Counted from the first letter of the stretch, positions 43,003 to 55,083 are shown. The stretch: DNA of 64,000 nt from Hyposmocoma kahamanoa (GCF_003589595.1 NW_020653900.1:2395410-2459409), one strand, 5' to 3'. Notes: generated by a model not told the origin, from the letters alone. Made by a program: numbers and translations.

Positions 43003-43296
43003 GTTTTTTTTTATAATGTCAAGTGACGGGACAAACAATTCGTGCCCCTGATGGTAAGCTACATATCCATCACAGTTGCAGTGCCACTTTGAATAGCAAA
43101 GATCTGAGGAGTACTTTCACTGCGCCCGTGACCCTGAGACATTTGTTAACAAGTCCCATGTGCCTGCAATTTGACCAGCACCCTTACCCTCCAAACCGGA
43201 ACACTGTAATACTGACATTACTGCTTGGCGGCAGAAAGAGGTAAGGTGGCAGTACTTTCCTGGATGAACTCTTTCACAAGGAGCTCTAATGCTACA
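43003..43296 (-). repeat. Family A copy (A27), near full length
   Basis: TTTTTTTTATAATGTCAAGT to TTTCACAAGGAGCTCTAATG. It lies tail-to-tail with A26. Confidence 0.88.
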
Positions 43297-43324
43297 AAAC
43301 ACTTTCTCTCGAAGACTCTGTCTG

Positions 43325-43447
43325 TAATAATTGCAGTGCCACTTAGAGATTTACATCACTAGATCTGAGGGGCACTGCCACCGCGCCTATCACAATGAGA
43401 CATAAGTTGACAAGTCCCATGTATCGGTAATTTCACCAGTACCCTTA
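43325..43447 (-). repeat. Family A middle fragment (A28)
   Basis: CTGTAATAATTGCAGTGCCA to TTTCACCAGTACCCTTA. Confidence 0.8.
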
Positions 43448-43687
43448 GCGATGTATGTAATGTTATCTAGTATAATAAATGTCGTCTATATTATTTATTA
43501 GTAGACAACCTTATTTACCGGTGGTAGAGCTGTTTAGCATTCTATCGCATGGTAAGTGTTGCTGTGTTCCAAACTAGAAGACACGGAGAACCAGGGCAAT
43601 TGCAGATAAACTTCAAGTAATAACTAGAATGGATAATACGTCCCACTAAAATCTCGTACGTTGGTTGAAACGTCATAGACTTTTTTT

Positions 43688-43973
43688 AGTAGCATTAGAG
43701 TCAGTTCTAGTGTTCCAGTTCTAGGGTAGTACTGCCACCTTACCTATTTCTGTCAATACAATACATGTACAGTAATGTCAGCATTACTGTGTTCCGGTTT
43801 AGCAGGGTAAGGGTACTGGTGAAATTACGGGCACATGGGACTTGTCACTTATGTCTCAGCGTGTCGGGCGCAGTGGTAGTGCACCTCATATCTTTGCTTT
43901 TTAAAGCTCTGAGTGGCACTGTAAATGTTATGGACACGCGTTTAGCTTATCACTCGATGTTATATAAAAAAAG
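43688..43973 (+). repeat. Family A copy (A29)
   Basis: TAGTAGCATTAGAG head (diverged), CTACCTTACCTATTTCTG-type middle, ending CTCGATGTTATATAAAAAAA. Confidence 0.85.
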
Positions 43974-44954
43974 CTTTAGTTATAAATCTGCAACACGGTA
44001 AGTGATAAAAGTTTTTGCTTTCAATTAATACTCAGTCCTTTAAACGTTATCCAATGCATCTTCAAAAGGCTGAAAGGAAGCTAATGTAATTGAGATAGTC
44101 TCCGAGTGAATAATTAAGCCATGGCATAATTGCCGCCGAACGGCGCAGGCGCACGGCGCGGGTTAATTTTTTATTAAACACTTATTTTTAAACCGGCAAC
44201 TGGTTTCTACTAGTTAATGGCTTTTTAACTGATTTTGTTTAACGATATGTGTGTTGTTTAAATAAAATGGTTTTATCTTAATTTTATGATTACGTGCAAG
44301 CCGAGCCGTGCTACTCTTAGTTGCCAAGAGGACCACCCCATATTCCATTCATATTATAATCAGAGCACATGCAGAATAGCAGTAATAGCCCAGTGGGACA
44401 ATGGTTGCTTTTTATTTGAACGTTAATAACGTAAGGTAAGTTTTTCAATGGAGAATTTTGATAGAATATGTAAACATAAATGTAACTTTAGCATTTAGGC
44501 ATTTAAAAAAGTTCGTAACGTTGATTTCGTAAAATCGAATAGGTATACCTTTTTGTCGTATAAAAAATGGACATAAAAATTATTTTTGTGTAGGAATGTG
44601 ACCTTGGATGGACATTGAACCTTACTTCAATCAAACATGGTTTTGATTTGTAACTTCGAAATTTTACTGAAGCTTATCCCAATAGGTACTATTACATTCG
44701 ATTTTCAAACACGCGTCACTCGATGACATAAGAATCGAAATTCAAAATAAATCAATCGTTTCAATTCGATACGGGCAATCATTACATCGTTCGATCATTC
44801 CGTTCATGAATTTTTCGAATCGGTCGAATATTCGATTTGTTCCAGTTAAGTATTTCGTAGAGTTAGCTTGCATGAGTTGAATGTATTTATTGTGTAATTG
44901 AGAAAATGGTTGCTATCCAATCGGTGGTCCGAGAGTTAGAGAGTGCAATTGAAC
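43974..44954. other. Unique region with GC-rich island
   Basis: 44110-44170 contains TTGCCGCCGAACGGCGCAGG and CGCACGGCGCGGGTTAATTT. Around 44680-44850 there are many TCGAA/TTCGAT words. No gene. Confidence 0.4.
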
Positions 44955-45194
44955 CTTTTACAGTACCGCAGTAACGCAGTAGCGTTCCAGTACAGAAGGG
45001 TACGGGTGCTGGTGACATTACAGGCATATGGTACTTGTAAACCTATGTCTCAGAGTGACGGGCGCAGTGGCAGTGCCCATAAGATCTTTGCAATTTAAAG
45101 TTCTGAATGGGACTGCAACTGTTATGGATAGTCGTGTGGCTTACCACGAGGCACACGACTTGCCCGTCCCATCACTTGGTATTATAAAATATAA
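44955..45194 (+). repeat. Family A copy (A30), 5' truncated
   Basis: From GCAGTAACGCAGTAGCGTTC to CACTTGGTATTATAAAATAT. Confidence 0.85.
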
Positions 45195-47245
45195 CATGTA
45201 ATATTTAAAATATCTCTAGTTTAACAAAAATAATTTATTGTCAGTTTATTAATATGATAACCTACTCATATCTACCGTAAAGCAACAATGCTGTGTTCCG
45301 GATTGAAAGAAGAGCTGGCTAGTATATGACGCAGGTAATAATATTAAGAATACTTCCTAAGTAAGTACCTATCACTATAAACAATCATCCATAGGCAACG
45401 TTAGCTGCTTCCATCTAACAAGACCTCTTCACTGTTTGCCAGTTCGTATTTCAAAAAGAGAATAAAAAAGTACATTATTAAGTACCACCACTTACGTCAA
45501 TCAACACAACACTAATAACCCTTTTTCCTAAACATCGATTATAAGACGACCAAAATAAAAAGACACGCCGTTAAAGGCGAGGCGGCTTAAATCGGGGCGT
45601 CTCATTAACCGGCCATTAATCTTTCGGAATCAGTTAACAAGTCCCGGATTAGCTGTTAGCTGCCACCCGGCTCATAATAACGGGGAAGCGTGAGACGTAT
45701 ATTAATTGGAGGGTTCTTACATCCTTAAAAACTTTATTCATCTCATAATAATTATTGTGTGATGTATGTGTATGTAATGTGCAGATCTTTCCACACAAAT
45801 CAGCTCTTGGATATATTGTACGAGGAAAAAAATTATTTTCAAAAGTGGTAGAAAAAAGGGATTAGTTATAATCAATGGTCGAAAAAAGGTGTTCCACATA
45901 CATAGATGCATGTATAAATATAGCTACAAAGAGTGATATAGAATAGTTAAAACCAAAACCAGTAAATTGCTATGCTAGCCACCATAACGTTTCTCAAGCA
46001 ATTAGGATATCGGACAATCTTCATCGCCAAAAGAATTCAACGACATATAAAGATGACAACATCTGAGTTAATTGTTTCACAAAAACATTCAACGATCTCT
46101 AAAACCCATAAAAAATCGTTCGCCGGTCGTTAGCAAAAGGCGGCAATCCTTTTCGTGGCAAAATTAAATATCGAACGTCGTAAATAATTCAATGCAATAT
46201 TTTGGTAACGTTCAAAGCGCGCGTTCCCTTTTCGAAGCGTGATGAAAAATTATTTCTTTTTTGAAAATTGTGCCATTCTGCCGCTACCCATTGCTAATAC
46301 TCATTGTTGTATACAAAATTGAAAACTGTGATTTGTTCGTTTGTTTTGAGATAAAATTACCATCAATTTATTTCGTCTTCTCAAGGTTATGAACATTTTA
46401 GCGACTCTAATTTTTTTAGACATCATACTATGAGTATACTATACTCTAAATTATGAGTACCAGAGCATCGAAATTAATTCCGGGACCTCCTCATTAGTGA
46501 CCATAAGGCACCAAGGTCGTCAAATCATAACTTTGTTCATAATACTAACAAATTTATGGGCAATTTGTGAGTAAGTAATTTGGAAACGCGCACTTATAAT
46601 TTTGTCACTGTTTGACAGGACGTAGCCAGCGCAGAGAGATTTTAAACTTTAATTAGGTACGTATAACTTGAAACCAGATGTCTAGCTTGCAGCAAGCAAT
46701 ACGCTTGTTCATCTTACAGTAAGGTTTTAAACGACTAAGTATCATAATACTATTCCGTTTTTAATTTCATGTTTTAAAACGACTAAATAGTATCTAAGAA
46801 TTTTACTTTTTTCATTATCATTAAACAATGAAAAAAAAAGCCAAGTGATTCCGGGTACAGTAACCAGTGTAGTATAAAATAATAAATTGCAGATGTCGCG
46901 TTAATAATAAAGTTGATGTAAATACGGTTGGCTCGTGCGGGAATTCGAATTAGGAATTTGTGATATTTATTGCTCGAAATTCAAATGTTGGTTGGTTGAA
47001 AAAGTATACCCCTGCCAACAAGTTACATATAATTCATTCCATAGACCTCATTTCGCTTTATCGTGATTGGATAAAATATTCGTAGAGAAAAGTATTTGTA
47101 TTCTCCAATCTTAGATCTACTGATTATTTTTCCTTCCTTCTTCAGTTCTCCTCCCGTCCGTTTCTTGACTTATGGATATACAAACCAATTCTACTTATTT
47201 TAGAAGTGAAAACAAAATAACAACTTCCAATATACTTTTTTCTAA
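45195..47245. other. Longest repeat-poor stretch, two GC-richer islands, no gene
   Basis: 45540-45720 (CGTTAAAGGCGAGGCGGCTT, CATTAACCGGCCATTAATC, TATTAATTGGAGG) and 46080-46260 (CGTTCGCCGGTCGTTAGC, AAAGCGCGCGTTCCC) stand out as unique and less AT-rich. No frame over 70 codons with a domain. Confidence 0.4.
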
Positions 47246-47398
47246 TTTGTGATCTTAGAATAATAACGCATAGAAACCTAGCCCGCACACGCTAAGTGAG
47301 GCAAGTTAGAGGGTTCCAAACGCGTCCCAGGAGCGCGCGGGCTGTTAGTGCTCAAGGTCATATTGCACCGCGAACAGCTCCAAAATTTTTTGCTAAAA

Positions 47399-47473
47399 AT
47401 GACGAAATGTGCGGTAAATGGGTGTAAAAATACAACAGACAAACATAAAATAGACACTAACATCACATTCCAC
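47399..47473 (+). CDS. THAP-domain first exon (transposase remnant)
   Basis: ATG at 47399 opens MTKCAVNGCKNTTDKHKI and continues to ITFHK, matching the start of a THAP zinc finger: Cys-X4-Cys and the conserved FHK/FHxFP edge. A consensus donor GTAAGT begins at about 47474, so this is probably exon 1 of a spliced P-type transposase; unspliced, the frame ends at TAA. THAP binds DNA at the element's subterminal sites in P. The downstream exons are not recognised in this copy. Confidence 0.65.
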
Positions 47474-48049
47474 AAGTAAGTAATGCGTTTCAACTCATAT
47501 TTTTATGTAATTATTCACTAAAACAGAAAAATAATTTCGCGGCAACAAGATACGAAAGTGTTGCAAAGTAACGAATTTTTTTTCTCCCCATTTTGCTATT
47601 CTGTATCAAAATAATTATATTACGTAAATTTTAGTGGTGCTTGTAATTTCGATTTATTTGCGCATCTTGAACTAATATTTACTTGAATAAACATTAAATG
47701 TTTTCGTTAACTCCTGTAAGTGATTGGGACACTTAATTATTTTATAATACTTTTAACGGCTCTGCGTTCATGCTTTATTGAATAATTATTTATTTTAATT
47801 TTATTTGAAATGCAGCACATATTGCAACAAATTTACAGTATATATTCATTTCTACTATAGTGTTGGCACCACAAGTACAACTTTGATAGCTTATTATATG
47901 TCTTTCTTTTCGTAACTCAAGCGAAATATTTGATATTGAAATATTTTATTTTCTTAAAAGGGGAGCATTCTTAAGCGATTTTTTAATCTATTTTAACAGT
48001 TATTTTCTTTAATGTTTGCTTATGGCATTTTCGGTTTTAGGTTTCGAAT

Positions 48050-48614
48050 ATGGCACTTATTTCTAAATCCAAGATGCGGGCGCGATTTTTCGAATAATGG
48101 CAAGTTGGGTATCGTTTTCGAGATGTTTGGGAATGTTCAATACAAATATGGCACTCATTTCTAAATCCAAGATGGCAAACACGACAGTTCAAACAAAACC
48201 AATATTCGTAATGAGCACCCCCAAATACCTCGAAAACGATACCCAACTTGCCATTATTTGAAAAATCGTGCCCGCCATCTTGGATTTACAAATAGTGCCA
48301 TATTCACATTGAGCATCCCCAAATACCTCGAAAATGATACCCACATAGCATTTTTTGAAAAAATCGTGCCCGCCATCTTGGATTTAGAAATGAGTGCCAC
48401 ATTCGTAATGAGCACCCCCAAGTACCTCGAAAATGATACCCATATTGCATTTATTTGAAAACTCGTGTCCGCCATCTTGGATTTAGAAATGAGTGCCATA
48501 TTCGNNNNNNNNNNATATTCGTAATGAGCATCCCCAAATACCTCGAAAAGGATACCCATATAGCATATTTTGAAAAATCGTGTCCGCCATCTTGGATTTA
48601 CAAATAAGTGCTAT
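48050..48614. repeat. 99-bp tandem array with internal inversion, gap inside
   Basis: Units of 98-99 bp (48204-48301, 48302-48400, 48401-48499, 48517-48614) carry GAGCAYCCCCAAATACCTCG and GTGYCCGCCATCTTGGATTT. To their left one full and one partial unit (48050-48147, 48148-48182) run in the opposite orientation. A 10-N gap at 48505-48514 lies within the array, so its true length is unknown. Frames through it are by-products of the repeat. Confidence 0.88.
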
Positions 48615-48900
48615 ATTCGTTTTTCATCGACAAAACCGAGCATATCTGTAGGCACCTGATCGACAATGTCGGGCAAATCTGTAGGCACCTTTAACTTAAT
48701 GATGAGTTAAGCAAGATACAATTTCCCCACTTTTGAGGGAAATGTTATTCCATGGCATCATTATTTGTATATTTGTGTGCGTGCCGACGAGCGTAGTTAC
48801 AAGTTGCTTACGCCTACATGAATTTGGTTTTTGCCTCACTTGTGACAGTTCGTTTGATATGAAACTATCATTCTATGCGTTATTATTCTAAGTTTGTGAT

Positions 48901-50036
48901 AAAAACATCAATGGCAAGCCAAAATAGCGGACCTCGCCAGTGCGCTCGCTCTTTCTAGAGTCAGTTTAATTACTAATGAGATAATTAATATATCAATGGT
49001 ATGTTACATTTTTATATAATTTAATAATCATAAAAAAACACGATTTCACATAGAATTATTCATAATAATAAATGCATAAGAATAATTAATAGTTGTTAAA
49101 TGTTTAAGTCAAATGCAATATTGTTTAATAGTTTTGGTGTCTCATAATTTCATCTACAAATTTCCTTTTTATGTTTTAAGGTTCCCAGTTTTAAAAACAA
49201 AAGTCAAAAGGCTTTTAAGCGGTTGAAATGTTAACCGCGAAAAGCCAACAACAAAAAAAGGGAAATTTTCTCTATTATGGTACTGCGCAGCTTAGGGTAG
49301 TTAATTACATCATCATGTAACATTTTTGTTTCTGGGTTTAATTGGTACATGAGAAAAAAGTTTTTTTCATGTTTTCATGTGAATAAAAATGAAAGATTTT
49401 TCATTTGAATAAAAGCATGAACTTTGTTTCCCTGCAAAAAATTTGCTTTTGTGGTCAGGTTAACGAAAAGCCGAAATTTATTGTTTTTCCATGTATTTAC
49501 AGACAAAAAAGGACATTATATTTCAAAAATAGTATTTTTTACCAAAAATTTTACAAATTCAACTAAAAACCTAGAATTATGGTACTTGCGAGATAATGTC
49601 GACGGTGTTTTATAGAAAGGGCGACAATGCTTTTTCGAAAAATTTTTCAGAAAGAGAATGTCTTAGTTTCTCACGTCTGTTTTAAAATATTTACGTCCTA
49701 TATTAAATTCAATTTTAAAAGTCAAACTTAAATAAAAACCAAAGTAGAATTTTAAAACTGGACGTATTTTAAAACATTCGTTAAAAACCTAAAACATGCA
49801 ACACTGAAAAATTTTCCGAAACGTCGTTTTCGCCCTTTTTACAAAATACTGATGATGTAAATACCACTATGTAGCTATGTAAACAGGCAGCTACGTAAAT
49901 ACCACTCTTACAGCCACAGAGGCAAAGTTTTAAGGGTATAGCTACTCTTTTCTACATACTTGCTGCCCAGTTAAACAGAAAGCAAACCGTACTGTCAAAC
50001 TATAAAAAGAACCTTTCCGAAAATTTGTTACTTAGA
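48901..50036. other. AT-rich single-copy sequence, no gene
   Basis: A hairpin-like pair (GGCTTTTAAGCGGTT and AACCGCGAAAAGCC, 49209-49246) is present. GCTAYGTAAAY words repeat near 49870-49905. No coding signal. Confidence 0.4.
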
Positions 50037-50165
50037 TTTATTGACGATGGCCTAACGGTTTGCACTGTGAACGCTGGATGAAAAGCTACCGGGTTCGATT
50101 TTCGAACCAACTTAGAAAAGTATATTTCGGAAACTGGTCTTATAATTTAAAATTTCTTGGTGTTC
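50037..50165 (+). repeat. tRNA-like SINE head remnant
   Basis: GATGGCCTAACGGTTTGCAC (A-box-like) and CCGGGTTCGATTTTCG (B-box-like) spaced as in a tRNA, followed by diverged sequence. Possibly a family C relative. Confidence 0.5.
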
Positions 50166-50218
50166 CGGTTATTGCTTGGGAGTGAATTCCGTTACTCTGA
50201 TAGGTAGTCAAATTTCAG

Positions 50219-50380
50219 GAGCAGTAGAGCTAGTAAAACAGTTCGTCCAAGGAAATACTGCCATCTTACCAATTTCTGCCGCCAACACTAATGTGAGCAT
50301 TACTGCTTTTTAGTTTTAAAGGGCAAGGATGCTGGTGAATTTACTGTGGAATTGGCTCTTCAATTGTTATGAATAGGTTT
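50219..50380 (+). repeat. Family A 5' fragment (A31)
   Basis: AGCAGTAGAGCTAGTAAAAC through TTTCTGCCGCCAACACTAAT; diverged, tail lost. Confidence 0.75.
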
Positions 50381-52402
50381 TGTGAGAATGAACAAATATT
50401 CTTACTGTGATTAAAGTAAGAGAAGAAAATAAAAAATTCCTTCAGTGCATTATTTTCTCGTATTGCCGTTGCTGTACAAAAAAAGAAAAAACTTTCGGAC
50501 GTCTACCGCATACCAAAAATCTGTAAAGTTCTGCAAATATTAGGTCTTTTTTGACTAATTTTAAATGCCCTTAACGGCTCTTTTGTCTGAAATTCACATT
50601 AAGCAAGATTAAACAAACTTTCAAACAACATTAAGTGAGAGTGCGGTACTCTTTGCCACCCGACACTGGCCAATGGCGGCTACCTGCGCGCGCAACCATG
50701 CTTCGTTATGCGGCAACAGCTCCCAAATTTGAATTATTGCTCTTCCAATTTCGAACGCCATTCGTATTTTTAAATGCTTTATGGTTTCGCTTTTAGGTCT
50801 TCTTAATTGACACTTTTATCAAACTGTATAAAATTTTAACACCTATTCAAAGTATATTTTAGTCAGATAATGAACGTAACGCACCTTCTAATTTTCTCGC
50901 CAAATAGTGACTTCGATTTCATCTAGGAATATAGACTGCAAAATATTTTTTATTACTTTCTTAAATGTCTCTTACGTATTTTTTTACTTTTCATACCATC
51001 CACCAACACAATCGAGCTAACAAATACTATACTACCATATAATACCGTTTCCACTAACTAAAAGATATTGTTTACAATGCCATCGTTACAATAATTCGTA
51101 CGTAGTCTTATTAAAACTGATAAATATAGAAGTAAAAACGTACTCTTTTTGTCTTAGCACAGAAAGTAGGTACGCTAACTCCACGTATGCCTAAGAATAA
51201 AATAATGTAAACTTTACTGTTGTCTGTCGTTTATTTTTTTTAAATTCTCTATGGCAAGTAATGAATAGAAAAAATATAACGCCACAGCTCACAAGTCTAC
51301 TTAATAACATTGTTGTAATCCATATCCTTGTACTATGACAGGATGTTGATAGTAGACCGCAAAAATGTCACTCAGAGTGTCGAATTGCCCTGAATTTCTA
51401 GGAAATTGTCCAAACAATGGCGTAGATATAAATAATGTTTATAACATTATTTTTTTATTGGGCATACTTTGATACTTATATTATAAATAAATAAATACTA
51501 AATTACTTCATATTTAAAAAGTTCTTAAATGTTTAAAAAAAATATATTTACCACCCAAATATATTAAAATTCCACGTAATATAAAGTTCGAAACTATGTT
51601 TTACGTCTTAATTTCAGAGAGTGTAATCGTAAGTTATCCAGAAAACTATGGTAGTCTTTTTAATAGTCATGAATGTAAGTAATTCACAATCTCTACTAAG
51701 TAGAACATTCAATAGTCACAGCAAAGTAAAACCATATGACAACCAAACACCATAAGCCACGAAATTACCCTTAAAGCCCAGCCCACCGGTTCCTCAAAAT
51801 TAATCATCCAAAAAAGGACATCCACAATAATCCAGACCGCCTGTTTCCAACTTCCACGGTTCATCACAAATCGGGACTATTAAATTCCCTAACAGACAGA
51901 CCGGCTAAAACACTCACCGCCCGGACCTAAAAACTGAAGGTAAAAAATCCATAACGTCTTAAAAGGGGCGTTCTAAATTCAACTGACCTGTGACCTGGCG
52001 CCATCTTTTTTTCGAATGTCTGGCTGTTTCAAAATTATGACGTTCTAAGACAAGCGCCAATGTTAAACAGCCTTTTTTGTTTTAATTTTTTATTTGCGAT
52101 TCAATGTCTGTGGTACCGCCAGAGTTTTGTTTCGGCGTTGAATGACATTTTTAGTAATTGTCGTTAATTACAGACATTGGTAGAATCTTATGCCTATTAA
52201 TATATATTTCTTACCGAAAGCTCTGGTTACATAGAAAATTCTCTCCTTAATATTTGTTAATTGCTGCAGTTGTCTTTTATTATTTATTTATTTATATGAA
52301 TATGCAGGTAAAGGTGACAAGTTAATTTGGGTCTTGAAGTAAATGGTGCTAGTATAACTTTTGATAAGTAGTAGTGTAAGTAGTAAAATATTTAGCCAAA
52401 CC
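50381..52402. other. Long repeat-poor stretch, no gene
   Basis: 50640-50720 is GC-richer (GGCCAATGGCGGCTACCTGC, CGCGCGCAACC). The remainder is AT-rich. No supported frame or RNA gene. Confidence 0.4.
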
Positions 52403-52682
52403 AACCGACCTCAAAAGAATCAAAAGAATCGAATTTCATCTGTTTGCCAAGTTTTATTGAAAGTGGTTACCGGAAAGTGCGCGAAACCAGACTTATCACC
52501 TAATTTGCCACCGTTAGAGGTGGAATATTTTCTTCAAATTTAAATGGGACCACTACTGAGGTGCCCTCTTTCCAGCAAAAAAAGAATCATCAAAATAGGT
52601 TCACAAAAGAGTTACCGCGAACATACATACAAAAGAAAATGCATTTGAATTGAGAACCTCCTCCCTTTTTTGAAGTCTGTTA
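52403..52682 (-). mobile_element. Family E MITE (copy 5)
   Basis: Ends AACCGACCTCAAAA and TTTTGAAGTCTGTT are inverted; the interior has CCAAGTTTTATTGAAAGTG and ACCACTACTGAGGTGCCC. Confidence 0.75.
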
Positions 52683-53318
52683 AAAAGTATTACTATGTCT
52701 ATGGACAGGCTAAGGCATCTAGGCCATACTGCCTGATCTTACATTTTAATTTTTCTTCAATTGACTTTCAATAAAATTCGTTGTTGTTAATTTTTTTTAA
52801 TATCTGGTGGTGGAAATCCCGTTGTACAACCTTTAATTTATTTTTTATAATTTAGCAATGTTCGTCCACCAACAAGACGAAAAAATATACCAAATAGCAA
52901 TGAATCAATTAAAAATTACTTACACGGTAATATTGCTACACAAGTCGATATACAAACAGACAAAATGCCTTTTCAGTAAATTTAAATTCAATGTATGAAT
53001 TAAACATTGACTGGAAAGTGCAAATTTTTTTTACTACTTATACTACTTTTATTTAGGGTTCCACTAATCCAAACGTTATTGTAAAATAAAATTAAATAAT
53101 TGTACGACTTGCACGTCGTCACAAGATACAGGCGGAGAGTGGGTCAGTCTGTGTTCAAACGTCGGCCCGGAGGCACATAGTGGAGCGTAGGCCAAATACC
53201 AATACGCTATTTATTACTCTTGTAAAAACGGATACTACAGTCACTACAAACTTTTAACTCACATTGTACAGTCAAGACTAAATTCAAAATATGTTTACTT
53301 ATAAGTAAACTTACCTGA
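52683..53318. other. Single-copy sequence, no gene
   Basis: Nothing recognised apart from A/T-runs. Confidence 0.4.
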
Positions 53319-53524
53319 CTGACTCCGTCGCCGTACGGTTACCATGCCGAACTGCCACGCAGAGGACCCAGCCTCGATTCCCGGGCCGGGAGAAATATTT
53401 GCATGGCCTACATTTATTTCTCTCGTGAGTTTGGGTGTAATTTGCGATCGTCTACATGTGTGTCCATGTACCAGTGACATAGGGTTTCCCTAGTACGAGG
53501 CTATGTTGAGTGTGTGCGTTATTA
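53319..53524 (+). repeat. SINE family B (copy 6)
   Basis: GACTCCGTCGCCGTACGG head, CTCGATTCCCGGGCCGGG B-box region, full body to GTGTGTGCGTTATTAAG. Confidence 0.85.
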
Positions 53525-53567
53525 AGTAAACAAATTGCTTGAAAGCTGAAACACTTGAAATTGACAG

Positions 53568-53790
53568 TAGTAGTAGAGTTCCTTGGGAAGCACTGCCACT
53601 TACCTATTTCTGCCACAGAGCAGCAATGTGGGAACTGCGTTCCGATTTTGAAGAGTAAGGGTACTGGTGAAATTACAGGCATATGGAACTTGTCGACTTA
53701 TGTCTCAGGGTGATGGGCGCAATGGCAATGTTCCTTAGATCTTTGCCATTTAAACAACAATGGGTAAGCGTGTCACTTAATATTAAAAAC
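53568..53790 (+). repeat. Family A copy (A32)
   Basis: GTAGTAGAGTTCCTTGGGAA to GTGTCACTTAATATTAAAAA, with deletion of the CTGAGTGGCACTGC block. Confidence 0.85.
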
Positions 53791-54337
53791 AAAATCAAGT
53801 CTTCTGGGTTTTCTAAGTGAAACTTCTTCATCGTGCAGATTTACCTCATGTACTTAAACTTTTTAAAAATCATTCCAGCTACGTTTTCTCTTAATCGGAC
53901 TAAACTTATTCTATTAATTTTGGCAATTCATGCATGTTACAGTATTGCCCGCCGAGCCGTCAAAAAAAAATGTACGGAACCCGCTCCAAACCGGAATAAA
54001 CTCGCTAAAGCCAGTTCGTTTTTTTTTCGCTTTTTTGCGTCACATTTAAATTTGTTGCCGAGTGTCAAGATACACGGACGCGTAATTAGTAGAAGGACAC
54101 ATTTTCGTAATTAGCCCATTTGGGTTCATAAAAAAAACAAGATTAAAAAAATAACTGTCAAATTTGTGTTTTATTGCAGTGTTTCGACGGAAATTTGGAT
54201 CGTATATCTTCAAAATAGTTCCGATGGACCGTTTAAAAAGTTTATGAGCCGACATAGTTTTAACAGGAGCTGCAAACTCTGACTGTCCTTACAAATGAAG
54301 TTCAATCCTATTGTTATTATATGCCTATTATTTAACA
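53791..54337. other. Single-copy sequence, no gene
   Basis: A 93-codon plus frame (53833-54114) and a 69-codon minus frame overlap without domains. Confidence 0.35.
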
Positions 54338-55045
54338 GCCCCCGTAGCCGAACGGTTACCAAGCAGGTCTGCCAAGCAGAGGTCCCGGGTTCGATTCCCG
54401 GGACGGAAGAAATAATTGTATTTATTTATTTATTAAACTTTCTTGACCACAACACAAAATGGTACAAAAGGTGGACTTAATGTTAAAAGCATTCTCTACC
54501 TGTCAACCTTTGAGGGAAACGAATTTCACGAATGCGGCAAATTAAACAAAATATTAAATTAATAATTTAATAATAACACAAATGATATAGATATATAATG
54601 AAATATATAATACACAAACCTGACAAATACATATTATCTGTTATATATACATTTTTTTTAAATTTATATATGATACATACAATAACAGAAGAAGATGATG
54701 TTGATTATAGCTGTGACAAACAGTTTAAAAATTCTGTTTGAAAGAGGATAAACTAGGAGACCTTCCGATGGAGTCTGTGAGAGTATTCCAGAGACGTGTT
54801 GAATGGAGAGTGAAGGATCAGACATGAAGCCAGAATGAAAGAAAGGTATAGAAAGTACAAGAGAGTTAATGGATCGAAGGGGGCGGTCATGAGAGTCACA
54901 GAGATACTGAAATTTATTTGTATGGCCTACATTTATTTCTCTCGCGAGTTTGGGTGTAATTAGTTGTGTTCTATGTATGTGTCCATGGCACTCGCGACAC
55001 AGGGTTTTCTTAGTGCGGAGCTATGAATGTGTAGGTACGTTATTT
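54338..55045 (+). repeat. SINE family B (copy 7), split by a 490-bp insertion
   Basis: The head and B box (GCCCCCGTAGCCGAACGG, GGGTTCGATTCCCGGGAC) occupy 54338-54420. The body resumes at 54911 (ATTTGTATGGCCTACATT) and runs to GTACGTTATTTATTTATT. The interval 54421-54910 is an insertion. Confidence 0.85.
54421..54910 (-). mobile_element. Insertion in SINE B, probable LINE 3' end
   Basis: The left edge is a TTTATTTATTTATTAAAC tract that would be an AATAAATA tail on the minus strand, followed by TTTGAGGGAAACGAATTTCA. No frame supports a protein, so the LINE assignment rests on the tail and position. Confidence 0.5.
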
Positions 55046-55083
55046 ATTTATTTATTCATCGTATACATTTAATAAACACCCTA

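Larger units (their letters stand above)
47254..48892 (+). mobile_element. P-element-like DNA transposon copy (1639 bp)
   Basis: Ends are CTTAGAATAATAACGCATAG (left) and its complement (right), flanked by perfect 8-bp TSDs TTTGTGAT (47246-47253 and 48893-48900). Subterminal AAGTGAGGCAA occurs at 47294-47304 and inverted at 48831-48841, echoing the 11-bp subterminal repeats of Drosophila P. A THAP-like first exon lies at 47399-47473. The transposase core is absent; a 99-bp tandem array fills much of the right half. Similar to the 378-bp copy at 20673-21050. Non-autonomous; the autonomous source is not in this window. Confidence 0.82.

Noticed and set aside
15461..43447. CRISPR-like array from the many family A copies
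   Set aside because: Copies are about 300 bp, in both orientations, variably truncated and irregularly spaced, and the DNA is clearly eukaryotic; these are dispersed retroelements.
48254..48559. Frames of 66-101 codons with a repeated peptide (PKYLEND...ILDLEMSA)
   Set aside because: They are translations of the 99-bp tandem DNA repeat, one of them through the N gap, so a repeat-protein gene is not supported.
54338..54412. Functional tRNA gene
   Set aside because: A- and B-box-like sequences are present, but the acceptor ends do not pair and the sequence continues as SINE family B.
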